A stretch of 64,000 nucleotides of DNA, from assembly GCA_020845475.1 (NCBI GenBank), contig JADLFN010000059.1, forward strand, positions 46,979-110,978, in the 5' to 3' direction. The translations under genes and the position numbers were made by a program. The notes below the pieces were generated by a model. That model worked only from the letters and a program-made list of their open reading frames with translations. It was not told the origin of the DNA and ran no database searches. Within the stretch, counting starts at the first letter, position 1; the number at the start of each line of letters is the position of its first letter. This document shows, piece by piece, positions 49,928 to 58,588 of the stretch. The DNA comes from Planctomycetota bacterium. GTDB lineage: Bacteria; Planctomycetota; UBA8742; UBA2392.

Positions 49928-49962
49928 ACAGGCAGAACGCTAAACGCAAAACGCCAAACGAA
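49928..49962 (-). repeat. Heptamer array abutting the start at 49925
   Basis: On the plus strand five phased 7-base units read AAACGCN (for example AAACGCA and AAACGCC; the end units are more degenerate). The array ends two bases from the ATG of the minus-strand VWA gene. Confidence 0.75.
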
Positions 49963-50023
49963 AAGAAGGAAGTCGTTTTTACATCCAGCGGTTGGCGATT
50001 TGCGGCTGCGAATTTCAGTGTGG

Positions 50024-50059
50024 CTGAAAAAGAACGAGCGGCGGGAAACCCGCCGCTCG
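50024..50059 (-). terminator. Intrinsic terminator after the STAS gene
   Basis: An 11-bp perfect stem CGAGCGGCGGG / CCCGCCGCTCG (50035-50045 and 50049-50059) has a three-base loop. On the minus strand it is followed by TTCTTTTTC. It lies 18 bases past the STAS gene stop. Confidence 0.88.
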
Positions 50060-50077
50060 CGAACATTGAACGAATGA

Positions 50078-51256
50078 TTACCGCCTCAGGCTCATAACGA
50101 TCACCGTGCCGCCCTTGGGATGCGGACGCATGGCGAGGTCGGGCATAATCTGCGCGGCCATGGGAAAGTAAGGCCGTGGATCACCCTGCAGCGTGGGCCC
50201 GTTGACGATGAACTTGATCTGGAGATTACGGCGCGCGGGCAGGAAGGCGACCGCGAATGACTCATAGATGCGGCCCTGATAACAATTCTGGAGTACGCCA
50301 AGCAGAATCTGCTCCATGGCCTGGCGCATCTGGTTGTTGTCCTGCTCGTTGTAGCCGCTGCGCCGCATCATCGCGCCGAGATACAGGTAGAAGCCGTCCT
50401 TGCACTCAGGCGTAAACGCGAGCGTGAGCTGGCTGGTTGCCGGAGCAAGCTCGACGCCGTTTTGCGGATCGACGACGAACGCCGTCGTGCAACTTGGGCA
50501 CTTGTAGCGGCCCGTCTGGCTGACCTTGAACGATGCGCCGCAGTTGGGGCAGCTCACGACCTGCGGGTTCTCACGAGACGGCGGAATCCAGCCGGGCGGC
50601 GGGCCGTACTGCGGCTGGCGCGGCTGCTGGAACTGGCCCGTCGGCGGGCGCTGCGCCGGCTGCTGCGGGGCGCCATATTGCGGCTGGGCCTGGCGCGGCT
50701 GCTGGAACTGGCCCGTGGGCGGACGCTGCGCGGGCGCGGGCTGTCCCCAGCCCGGTTGCTGCGCCGGTTGAGCGGGAGCGCGCTGGGCAGGCGGCTGCGC
50801 CTGCACTGGGCGCGTCTGGCCCTTGGGCGGAGCGGCCGGCTGTGCCGGTGCACGCTGCTGCGGCGCGGGCGCTGCGGGCGGCGCTTCTGCACCACCGCCG
50901 CGCGAAGCCAGGAACCCGACGGCTTCTTCTTCGTTCGTGAAAATGCGGAAGAACGAATTGAGGCCAAGCATGTCGAAGACGACCTTGACCTTGGGGTGAA
51001 CCTTGATCAGGGCCAAGCCGCCTCCAACCTTTTCAAGGTTGTCCGCAGTGGCTACCAGCGAGCCAAGGCCCGTGGAGTTCACGTACTTGATGCCCTGCAT
51101 GTCGAGCACGAAGTTGCAGTATCCATCCTCCTGCAACTGCTTGAGCTGCGACTCGAAGGAGATGACGGTGGTTGCGTCAATGGCGCCCTCCACCACAACT
51201 CGGGCGGTGTTCGCCAAGGCGTCAATAGGCGTGATATCAAAGCGCAGGTCGGTCAA
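50078..51256 (-). CDS. STAS domain protein with Pro/Gln linker and zinc ribbon
   Basis: A 392-residue protein starting at TTG 51256, supported by GGAGG six bases upstream. Residues 1-118 are a STAS (anti-anti-sigma) domain with the phosphorylatable Ser61 in KYVNSTGLGSLV. Residues 120-230 are a Pro/Gln/Ala linker with two copies of QRPPTGQFQQPRQ. A zinc ribbon follows with Cys236, Cys239, Cys253 and Cys256 (SCPNCGASFKV, YKCPSCTTAF). The last 125 residues form a folded domain I cannot name (LTLAFTPECKDGFYLYLG, RRNLQIKFIVNG). STAS proteins normally bind anti-sigma kinases; none is in the window. It is divergent from the MshEN gene, which shares the RPPTG motif. Confidence 0.85.
   Translation of the reverse strand: MTDLRFDITPIDALANTARVVVEGAIDATTVISFESQLKQLQEDGYCNFVLDMQGIKYVNSTGLGSLVATADNLEKVGGGLALIKVHPKVKVVFDMLGLNSFFRIFTNEEEAVGFLASRGGGAEAPPAAPAPQQRAPAQPAAPPKGQTRPVQAQPPAQRAPAQPAQQPGWGQPAPAQRPPTGQFQQPRQAQPQYGAPQQPAQRPPTGQFQQPRQPQYGPPPGWIPPSRENPQVVSCPNCGASFKVSQTGRYKCPSCTTAFVVDPQNGVELAPATSQLTLAFTPECKDGFYLYLGAMMRRSGYNEQDNNQMRQAMEQILLGVLQNCYQGRIYESFAVAFLPARRNLQIKFIVNGPTLQGDPRPYFPMAAQIMPDLAMRPHPKGGTVIVMSLRR
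50590..50735 (-). repeat. Direct repeat encoding the QRPPTGQFQQPRQ copies
   Basis: Two imperfect copies of about 70 bases within the linker of the STAS gene, centred on the RPPTG codons at 50711-50725 and 50636-50650. They look like a tandem duplication of a Pro/Gln-coding unit. Confidence 0.7.
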
Positions 51257-51533
51257 GCTGGGTCCTCCGACGGCTCAAAGGCATCAACGAGGATAACGAA
51301 ACAATCCCCGAGCCTTCCATGAAGTGTGTTAGTTTCCAGTGCAGAGTAGAACTAATGGTTGATTGGTGATACAACACCATTGCTCTAGCGTCAAGCGCAA
51401 ACGAGAGTTAGGGCAAATGCGCTGAAAGCAAAAGGCGCTTTTTCTTGTGCGTTTGCTTTTCGTGTTTAGCATCCCGCCGTTTTGGCGCTTGTTTGGCGCC
51501 GAGGCAGCTTGACGACGAAGAAGACAGGTTCCA

Positions 51534-53609
51534 ATGGCTCTTCCACCTCCGCGACGTCCCGAAGGCAACAATCCCCAGAAGCCCGCGCCCAAGGCGCCCT
51601 TGGGCAAACTACCGCCATTGCCCAAAGTTGACATTCCGCAGGCTGAGCCTGAGACGACTTCTCAGGCAGCCGCGCCGCAAAAGCGCCCGCCCACGGGCGA
51701 GCAACGCGCGCCCGCGCCTCGGCCGCAGGCGCCCCAGGGCCCCTCGGGCAAGCGCAACACGCAGATGCTTTCTCTTGAGCCGCCCAAGCGGCAGGATGGC
51801 CCGCGACTGGCGCCCGGCGCTCGTATGGACGGCATCGGCGCGCGCATGCGCAGCAAGACTGGCCCGACCTTCAGCAACACGCGCATGGTCAAGGGCAAAG
51901 ACGACAAAGCCGACCTCTTTGGCCGCAAGAAAACAGATGAACTGGCCAAGCGCCCGCCCACGGGCGAAATGGGCAGCCTCGGCGGCTCCTCCTACGATCC
52001 CAATGAGATGATGGCGCGCCGCAAGGGCACGCGCCGTGTTCCCAAACCCGGCGGCGGCGTCATGGGCGACAATAATCGCGCCCTCGACAGCATGACATCT
52101 GATCGCAGGCCGGCCGTTCCGCCGCCGCCTTCCGCCCAGGTCATGCCGCCAGTCAGTGCTTTGGCCAAGGGACCCGATGTCGCCAAGCGACCGGACATGC
52201 CGCCTCCACCGCCGTCTGTTCGCGGCAGCACTCTGGCCGGCGTCAGCGCTGAAGAGTTGCTCGGCGCTGAAGGCAAAGCCCTGATGGATCAAGTCAAACG
52301 TCGCGAGCACGAGCGCCGCGGCATGGACTACGACACCCGCAAGGTCAAGCAGGGCACCTACGGCGAAGTCGGCGCGTCGCGCACGCCCACCACACCGCAG
52401 CAGCGCGGCCCGATTGCCCCGATCCCGATTTCACCGCTTCCGCCCATGAGCGCGGCTCCGGTTCTGCCCATCCCGGTTCAGCCGCAGCCTTACGTGGCGC
52501 AGCCCGCATATGTTCCGCCGCCGCCCCAGTTTCCAGAGGCGCAGACTTACGCGCCGCCTGCACCCCAGGCCGCGCCGCCATCCGATGATCTGGGTTACGA
52601 AAAGCCCGTGGACTTCGGCACTGAAGAAGGTGCGGCTGAAAGCAGCGGTGGCGAAACGGTGTATGAGGAAGATGAAGTCAGCGCCGCAGACCTTGCAGAC
52701 GACCATCAGCAGGCGCGTGAATCGGCGGCCCACGAAGAAATGGAGCAGTTGGTGGGCTACATGCTCTGGCTGCAGGGTGTGATCACCGTGGAGGAAGTTG
52801 AAGAGGCGCTGAAAAGCGCCGACCCGAAGGAAGCGCGCGAAGAAATCATGTCGCTGTTGAACAACTCGGGGTTCACCGGGCAGGAGTCGCTTTACCGCTT
52901 CCTGGCCCGCCACGAAAGCGTCGCGCCCGTGGATCTGGGCAGCGTTATTCCCACGGAGTCGGCGCTTGGTACTTTGCGGCCGGCCGTGGCTCGCGCCTAT
53001 CGCGTGATTCCCATTTCCGTGCTGGGCAAGATTCTTCTGGTGGCTGCGGCTATGCCTTTTGAGCCGCAGCGCTTGCTCGAGTTGCGCAGCCTGACGGGCC
53101 GCAAGGTCAAGGTATTCGTGACCTCGTCTGATGAAATTGATGCCGCGCTCAAGAAGTATTATCCCGGCGGCCAGAAAGCCGCGTCCGGCAGGCAGGGTGC
53201 GGTTGCTGAGACCACCTCCGAGATTCCCAAGCCGGTGGCACCCGGCGAAAAGCTGGAGCAGGGTTACGATCCCACGGTCGCCGGCCATGACTCGGGGCTT
53301 TACGCCCCCGTCAGCGACAAAGCAGATGCACCGGAAAAAAGCGCTAACGTGGCGCTTGAAGAGCAACCCGGAACCACGCCGGTCACTACATCAGGCGGGT
53401 TTTCCGCCACGGACAGCACCGCCGTTGCGCGCGAAGACGCCGCTGCCAGGGGCGACCTGGACGAAAGCACGCTCGGCTCCACACCCGATCCGCTGGGCGA
53501 CGACAACGAACTCAAGCTGGGTGAAGACGCGGCAACGGGCGTGAGCGAGAAAAAGCCCGGTGCGCCGATTGATTCAGGCCCCGAAGACCTCGACCCCTTT
53601 GGCGACTAA
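51534..53609 (+). CDS. Long disordered protein with MshEN (GspE N-terminal) domain
   Basis: A 691-residue protein, mostly low complexity. Residues 1-380 are Pro/Ala/Lys-rich and include KRPPTGE twice (residues 50-56 and 139-145; codons near 51684 and 51951). Residues about 402-542 are an MshEN/T2SSE-N-like pair: MEQLVGYMLWLQGVITVEEV, then VIPTESALGTLRPAVARAYR and VFVTSSDEIDAALKKYY. MshEN domains of type II secretion and pilus ATPases can bind cyclic di-GMP, but the RLGxxL signature is degenerate here, and no ATPase domain follows. The C-terminal 150 residues are acidic and disordered. It has no signal peptide. The 277-base gap to the divergent STAS gene is AT-richer and probably holds both promoters, but no box is convincing. 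Confidence 0.8.
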   Translation: MALPPPRRPEGNNPQKPAPKAPLGKLPPLPKVDIPQAEPETTSQAAAPQKRPPTGEQRAPAPRPQAPQGPSGKRNTQMLSLEPPKRQDGPRLAPGARMDGIGARMRSKTGPTFSNTRMVKGKDDKADLFGRKKTDELAKRPPTGEMGSLGGSSYDPNEMMARRKGTRRVPKPGGGVMGDNNRALDSMTSDRRPAVPPPPSAQVMPPVSALAKGPDVAKRPDMPPPPPSVRGSTLAGVSAEELLGAEGKALMDQVKRREHERRGMDYDTRKVKQGTYGEVGASRTPTTPQQRGPIAPIPISPLPPMSAAPVLPIPVQPQPYVAQPAYVPPPPQFPEAQTYAPPAPQAAPPSDDLGYEKPVDFGTEEGAAESSGGETVYEEDEVSAADLADDHQQARESAAHEEMEQLVGYMLWLQGVITVEEVEEALKSADPKEAREEIMSLLNNSGFTGQESLYRFLARHESVAPVDLGSVIPTESALGTLRPAVARAYRVIPISVLGKILLVAAAMPFEPQRLLELRSLTGRKVKVFVTSSDEIDAALKKYYPGGQKAASGRQGAVAETTSEIPKPVAPGEKLEQGYDPTVAGHDSGLYAPVSDKADAPEKSANVALEEQPGTTPVTTSGGFSATDSTAVAREDAAARGDLDESTLGSTPDPLGDDNELKLGEDAATGVSEKKPGAPIDSGPEDLDPFGD

Positions 53610-53688
53610 GGCTTGGCCGCGGGCGTTGGGTATTCTGAAAAGTTGCGGTAGCATTGCGTAATCAGAGTGGGGCCATTGGCGGGAAGAC

Positions 53689-55161
53689 ATGTCCAGGGAT
53701 ACCGGCAGCAACGACTTCTTCAAGCACCTGGAACAGCCGGCGCAGGCGCCGCAGCCCCGTAAACTGCGCGCCCCCAACGATGCCACGCGCCCCGTGGCCC
53801 CCGTCGGCAAAGCCACCGACAAAACGCGCGGCCCGGGCCTGAGCCCGGGCATGCCCGTAATCGAGCGCCCCGGCGCAGGCGCCGCGCCTGAAGCGCGCCC
53901 GCGCAGTGGTGTGGTGCTGACGCCGGGCGGCATCCTGCGCACCGATGAAGTGCCGCAGGCGCCGCCCCCAGTGCCCGAAGAAGCCGAGCCGGAAGATGAA
54001 CTGGCCGAGAGCCGCAAGAACACGACCGATGCCGAGCACGTGGGCTGGGAGGAGTACGCAGCGACGGATTTCCCCGCGCTGCCCGCTGAAGATCTGGGCG
54101 TCAAAACCAAGATGACCGACAGCGGGCGCGTCGTGCCTGTGGCCGTGCGCGCGGACCTCACGGATGAAGCGCTCAAGGGCAAGTCGATCAAAGACAGAGG
54201 CGGTGCGGGCAAGGCCGGGCGTGCGCCAAGATCAGCCAAGGCGCCCGCGGCGAAAACCACCGCGCCGCGCTCCTGGATGGGCAAGATCGGGCACTCGTTG
54301 CGCATGAAATTGATGGGCGGCACCGTCGTCGAAGAAGACGAAGAGATTGACGAATGGACTGAGCAGCAGCTTGAGGACGAAACCAAAGGCTTTGCGCGTT
54401 CAGGCAGCCTCAAGGACAAAAAAAGCAAGCGCAAGGCTTCGCCGATGACCATGGTGAAGAATCTGGTGGTCGAGGTCATCAAGCTGGTGTTACTGGTGTT
54501 GCTGTTACGCGCCTACGTGCTGCAAGTGAGCGAAGTGAACGGCCCGAGCATGGAGCCAACGCTCAAGGGCGGCGCCGAGGATCCCCAGGGCGCCAAGGAT
54601 CCCTCCGATCGCCTGGTGGTCGAGCGCGTCACGGCGCATCTTGCGAATCTCGATGGCCGCTGGACGAACTGGCTGCCGGAGTTCATGCACCCGCGCTTTG
54701 CGCGCGGCGACATTATTGTGGTGCGCAGCCCCGAGAATCCAGGAAGCGAGCTGGTCAAGCGCCTGATTGCGCTGCCGGGCGACGTGATCAAGCTCGACAA
54801 GGGCAAGCTCTGGATCAAGATTGACGGACAGGGTGAATTCAAGGAAGTCGATGAACATTACCTTGGCGAACAGGACGGCAAGCCGCGCAAGTCCTACGAC
54901 AGCGGCCCGCTGCCGGACGTGCTCGAGGAAGGGCGTGAGCTGACGGTGCCCGACCAACGCATATTCGTGATGGGCGACAACCGCAGCCATTCCAACGACA
55001 GCCGCAAGTGGCTCGACATCGAAGTCGGCAAGAGCGAAGCCAAGTACGGCGGATCGCCGCAGAATCTCTCCGGCCACAACAAGCTGTGGCTGCACATGAG
55101 TTCAATCGAAGGCCGCGTGCTGTTCCGCATCTACCCCTTCGACCGCCTCGGCAAACCCTGA
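53689..55161 (+). CDS. lepB: Signal peptidase I with long cytoplasmic extension
   Basis: A 490-residue type I signal peptidase, twice the usual minimal length. Residues 1-255 are a disordered Pro/Ala/Glu/Lys-rich extension. One membrane helix spans about 258-280 (LVVEVIKLVLLVLLLRAYVL). The catalytic Ser is Ser287 (NGPSMEPTL) and the Lys is Lys357 (ELVKRLIALPGD); the conserved GDNRSHSNDSR follows in the C-terminal part. Substrates are Sec/Tat preproteins at the outer face of the inner membrane. GGGA precedes the ATG. A perfect palindrome at 53831-53850 lies inside the extension. It ends five bases from convergent ftcD. Confidence 0.93.
   Translation: MSRDTGSNDFFKHLEQPAQAPQPRKLRAPNDATRPVAPVGKATDKTRGPGLSPGMPVIERPGAGAAPEARPRSGVVLTPGGILRTDEVPQAPPPVPEEAEPEDELAESRKNTTDAEHVGWEEYAATDFPALPAEDLGVKTKMTDSGRVVPVAVRADLTDEALKGKSIKDRGGAGKAGRAPRSAKAPAAKTTAPRSWMGKIGHSLRMKLMGGTVVEEDEEIDEWTEQQLEDETKGFARSGSLKDKKSKRKASPMTMVKNLVVEVIKLVLLVLLLRAYVLQVSEVNGPSMEPTLKGGAEDPQGAKDPSDRLVVERVTAHLANLDGRWTNWLPEFMHPRFARGDIIVVRSPENPGSELVKRLIALPGDVIKLDKGKLWIKIDGQGEFKEVDEHYLGEQDGKPRKSYDSGPLPDVLEEGRELTVPDQRIFVMGDNRSHSNDSRKWLDIEVGKSEAKYGGSPQNLSGHNKLWLHMSSIEGRVLFRIYPFDRLGKP
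53831..53850. repeat. Perfect palindrome inside the lepB extension
   Basis: GCCCGGGC-CTGA-GCCCGGGC, an 8-bp stem with a four-base loop, encodes part of GPGLSPG in the disordered region. It resembles the intergenic palindrome at 41731. Confidence 0.7.
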
Positions 55162-55166
55162 ACCGC

Positions 55167-56789
55167 TCAACTGCCGATGGCTTTGTGCACCACGGCCAGT
55201 GTTTCATCTAGCAGCGTCCTCGCTTCGCCTTCGTAGGCATCGGCGAGTTTGCTGAAGCGTGCCTTGAAATCGGCGTCTTCAATGCCGGGCAGGTTGATTT
55301 TCATATTCAGCACGGCGGCGTTGATGCACGCAAAGAGCGAAAGCGCGCCTACACCACAATCTGAAATCGCGTGCTTGTTGCCCACCTTCGCAATCGCCGC
55401 CACGTGCTTGAATGCCTCCACGCCAAGCCGCGCGGTTTTTTCGGGCGATTCGGTGGCGCCCTTCAAAGCGGCCTGCATGGCGGCTTTGCGCGCGACTTTC
55501 TGCTCTTCGGTCTCTTTGGGCATGGCGCCGGCTTTGCCAAAGCCGTCAAAGGCCTGCGCGTCGAGAATGAACATCTCGAGCACTTTCGGGCGCAGGTTTT
55601 CCAGCGCGGCGAGGTCGTTCTTCACCTGCTCCTGAACGTCGGCGTATTTCTTTTTGCCCACGGTGAGATTGGCGACCATCTCGCCCAACGCGCAGCCTGT
55701 GGCGCCAAGCACGGCCGCTGCCGCGCCGCCGCCGGGTGTGGGTGCCGCAGAGGCGAGGTCGTCAAGGAAACGGGCCACGTCGCGCAGGTAAGAGAAACGC
55801 TCCTGCGGCGCGGGCTGAAAGTCAGCGAGTTTGAGTTCGATGATCTGCTCCTGTGGTGCGAATTCTCTGAGCTTGAGGGTTTCGGCTGCGAACTGGTTAA
55901 GCCACACCTGGCCGGCGTTTTCCATGCCTTGCAGGTTTTTCATCTGCATGGTCTGGCGCGCGCACAGCTCCAGTGCTTCCTGCGGCAAGAGGCCGATGAT
56001 TTCGCTTTCGCGGATCTGCACGCCTTCGGCGGCGGCCAGCTCGGCGATGCGCGCGAAGGCTTGTGCGGGCGATGTCTGGCGGTAGTCCACGAGGTTCATG
56101 GAAACCTGCACGCAGCCGAGGTCCTTGAGTTCAAGACCCAGCGCGCGCACGCCCTTCATGCCGCCGTCTTTTTCGCGGATCGCCTTAGCGATGCGTTTGG
56201 CCAGCTTCAGGTCGCGCGATTCAAGGTTGACGTTATACGCGATCAAGAAGAAGCGCGCGCCCACGGCCGTCGCGCCGGCGCTGGCGTGCATCTGGTGGGG
56301 GCCGAATTCGGGCGTTTTTGCGGGGTCTTTGCCAATGAGCTCTCGCAGGCCTTCAAACTCGCCCTCGCGCACGTTGGCCAGGTTCTTGCGCTCATCGCGC
56401 GTGGCCGCTTCGCCATAGAGAAAGGCCGGGATGCCCAGTTCATCGCCAATGCGCCGTGCACAGCGCCGCGCCAGCTCCACGCACGCGGGCATGTCGATGC
56501 CCTCGATCGGCACAAAGGGAATCACGTCTGTGGCGCCCATGCGCGGGTGCTCGCCCGAGTGGTTGCGCAGGTCAATCAGCTCGGCGGCCTTTTTCGCGCA
56601 GGCCACGGCGGCATCCACCACGGCAGCGGGCTCGCCGGCAAATGTGAGCACGCAGCGATTGTGGTCGGCGTCGCGCTCCATGCCCAGCACCCGCACACCC
56701 GGCACCTCGCGCGCGGCTTGCTCAATGGCCGCAACGACTTCCGGGCGGCGGCCTTCACTGAAATTGGGAACACATTCGACGGTGGGCAT
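55167..56789 (-). CDS. ftcD: Bifunctional glutamate formiminotransferase/formimino-THF cyclodeaminase
   Basis: A 540-residue fusion that matches vertebrate FTCD in length and order. It moves the formimino group of formiminoglutamate (histidine breakdown) to tetrahydrofolate, then releases ammonia to give methenyl-THF. Residues 1-about 330 are the transferase: MPTVECVPNFSEGRRPEVVA, ADHNRCVLTFAGEP with the catalytic His, and NLVDYRQTSPAQAF. Residues about 345-540 are the cyclodeaminase: FLDDLASAAPTPGGGAAAAV and GATGCALGEMVANLTVGKKKY. The ATG at 56789 is the homologous start; the open frame continues 93 codons upstream without support. No other histidine-degradation (hut) genes are in the window. 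Confidence 0.94.
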   Translation of the reverse strand: MPTVECVPNFSEGRRPEVVAAIEQAAREVPGVRVLGMERDADHNRCVLTFAGEPAAVVDAAVACAKKAAELIDLRNHSGEHPRMGATDVIPFVPIEGIDMPACVELARRCARRIGDELGIPAFLYGEAATRDERKNLANVREGEFEGLRELIGKDPAKTPEFGPHQMHASAGATAVGARFFLIAYNVNLESRDLKLAKRIAKAIREKDGGMKGVRALGLELKDLGCVQVSMNLVDYRQTSPAQAFARIAELAAAEGVQIRESEIIGLLPQEALELCARQTMQMKNLQGMENAGQVWLNQFAAETLKLREFAPQEQIIELKLADFQPAPQERFSYLRDVARFLDDLASAAPTPGGGAAAAVLGATGCALGEMVANLTVGKKKYADVQEQVKNDLAALENLRPKVLEMFILDAQAFDGFGKAGAMPKETEEQKVARKAAMQAALKGATESPEKTARLGVEAFKHVAAIAKVGNKHAISDCGVGALSLFACINAAVLNMKINLPGIEDADFKARFSKLADAYEGEARTLLDETLAVVHKAIGS

Positions 56790-56946
56790 GGTGTGAATCC
56801 TCGCGGGTCTCTGCGCGGATTGTGGGATGGCGAACGCGGCTTGAAAAGCCGCAACCGGTATGACATGGCGCAATTCAGCGGCGGGGTTTCCGGAATGTGC
56901 ATTCGCACTGTGCAATCTGCCGCTTTTGTTCCGCGCTTGCGCTACA

Positions 56947-56952
56947 TACACT
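56947..56952 (+). promoter_or_regulatory. Candidate -10 box ahead of the AONS/KBL gene
   Basis: TACACT lies 23 bases before GTG 56976 and 17 bases after TTTTGT (56924-56929), a poor -35 match. Same TAYACT form as at 31682, 34792 and 36952. Confidence 0.35.
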
Positions 56953-56975
56953 AGGAACATCAGGGAGCGCGCAGC

Positions 56976-58505
56976 GTGATTCCGCAGATCTGGCAAGAGT
57001 TCTTTGGTGCACAACGCAAACAGGCCGCATCCGACAACGTCGGTCGCAAGCTGCGCCTGTTGCGCCATCAGGCGGCCGGCCGCGTGCTGGCCGGTTCGCA
57101 GGAGCTGGTCAACTTTTCAAGCAACGATTACCTCGGCCTCGCGGGCGATTTGCGCATTGCCGAGGCTGCGGCGCGCGCCGCAGGCCGCTACGGGTGGGGG
57201 GCGGGAGCCTCGCGAATCGTCACGGGCACGAGCATCGTTCACAACGAGCTTGAGAACGCGGTGGCCAAGTTCCGAGGCAGTGATGCCGCGCTGGCCTTTG
57301 GCTCCGGGTATCAAACGAACCTGGGCGTGATTTCGGCGCTGGCGGGCGCGGGCGACACGGTGTTTTCAGACGCGATGAACCACGCCAGCATCATAGCCGC
57401 GTGCCGCCTCAGCGGCGCGGAAGTGCGCGTGTACAAACATCTCGGCTACGATGAACTGGAGCGCCAGCTTGCGGCTTCGCCGGCGACCGGCAAACGCCTG
57501 ATCGTCAGCGACACGCTGTTTTCCGTGGAAGGCGACGTGCTGGATTGCGCGCGCGTGATGCAGCTGGCGGAACGCTTTGATGCGCTGCTGGTGCTGGACG
57601 ACGCACACGCCAACGGCGTGCTGGGAAAACGCGGCCGCGGCGTGGCCGAACTCCAGAATATCTCGGCGCGAACTGATGTCGTGACCGGGTCATTCTCCAA
57701 GGCGCTGGGCAGCTTCGGCGGTTTTGTGGCCTGCACGCGCGAGCTGCGGGAGTTCCTGATCAATTCATCGCGCCCTTTCATTTACACTACGGCCATGCCG
57801 ATCACCTTGGCCGCGGCAAACATCGAAGCTCTGCGTATCGTCAGCGCCGAAGGCGAGGCTATGCGCCAGAAGCTGGCAGGGCTCGTGCGCACGCTGCGCA
57901 CCAAGCTTGGCGCCGCCGGCTTTGAGCCCAAGGGTGAACACCACATCGTGCCGATCATGGTCGGCGATGAAAGCAAGGCGCTGCAATACTCCGAGATTCT
58001 TGAGAACCAGGGCATGCTTGTGCATCCCATGCGTTATCCCACCGTGCCCAAGGGCAAGGCCATGCTGCGCGTCTCCGTGAGCGCGGCTCACACCGACGAC
58101 GACGTCTATCGTCTGGTGAATGCGCTCAAAGTGGCGCGCGACAAGGTATCCGGCAAAGGCACGGGCAAAGTGACGCGCCGCGAAACCAAGCGGCCCGAGG
58201 AAGCCGTGGAAGTGCACGACGATTCCACGATGTCGGGGCTGAATTTTGATGAGGTCAAGGCGCTCGTCGCCGAGGCCATGTCGGAGCCGAAATCTGAAAG
58301 AGTCACCGACAAGCTCCCCACAGACGACAAGCAGGACGACCCGACCAGCGTTGCCCCTGAAAAGCCGCCCGAAAAGGCCACGGCGCCCTTGCTCTCAGCG
58401 GAGCTGGCTCCTGCGGGCGATGAGTTGCCCGACCCCACCATTGAAGATCCCCTCAAGAAGACCAAGACCATCAAGCGCCAGACTCGCATTCACAAGAAGG
58501 TCTGA
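56976..58505 (+). CDS. Alpha-oxoamine synthase (AONS/KBL family) with charged tail
   Basis: A 509-residue PLP enzyme that condenses an amino acid with an acyl-CoA. The family includes 8-amino-7-oxononanoate synthase (biotin) and 2-amino-3-ketobutyrate CoA ligase (threonine breakdown). PLP lysine is K242 in GSFSKALGSFGGF; His136 in DAMNHASI and the DDAHANGVLG loop (208-217) are conserved. The catalytic part ends near residue 390; residues 391-509 are a disordered Lys/Glu/Pro tail ending KRQTRIHKKV that normal members lack. No other biotin gene or threonine dehydrogenase is near, so bioF versus kbl is undecided. The GTG start has GGGAG upstream. Confidence 0.9.
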   Translation: MIPQIWQEFFGAQRKQAASDNVGRKLRLLRHQAAGRVLAGSQELVNFSSNDYLGLAGDLRIAEAAARAAGRYGWGAGASRIVTGTSIVHNELENAVAKFRGSDAALAFGSGYQTNLGVISALAGAGDTVFSDAMNHASIIAACRLSGAEVRVYKHLGYDELERQLAASPATGKRLIVSDTLFSVEGDVLDCARVMQLAERFDALLVLDDAHANGVLGKRGRGVAELQNISARTDVVTGSFSKALGSFGGFVACTRELREFLINSSRPFIYTTAMPITLAAANIEALRIVSAEGEAMRQKLAGLVRTLRTKLGAAGFEPKGEHHIVPIMVGDESKALQYSEILENQGMLVHPMRYPTVPKGKAMLRVSVSAAHTDDDVYRLVNALKVARDKVSGKGTGKVTRRETKRPEEAVEVHDDSTMSGLNFDEVKALVAEAMSEPKSERVTDKLPTDDKQDDPTSVAPEKPPEKATAPLLSAELAPAGDELPDPTIEDPLKKTKTIKRQTRIHKKV

Positions 58506-58588
58506 CTGCCGCATTTCCGGCAGCGCCCCCGCGCCCCTTGACGTATGCCCCGCAAGTGCGAACCTTAGGCGGGGCGCAGGAGGTCGTC

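Noticed and set aside
50024..50059. Terminator for the minus-strand VWA gene at 48003-49925
   Set aside because: It lies upstream of that gene's start; only the STAS gene, read leftward on the same strand, ends into it.
55371..56954. A 527-codon plus-strand frame
   Set aside because: Antisense to ftcD, which is unmistakable by motif; the frame encodes a Phe/His/Arg-rich nonsense product.
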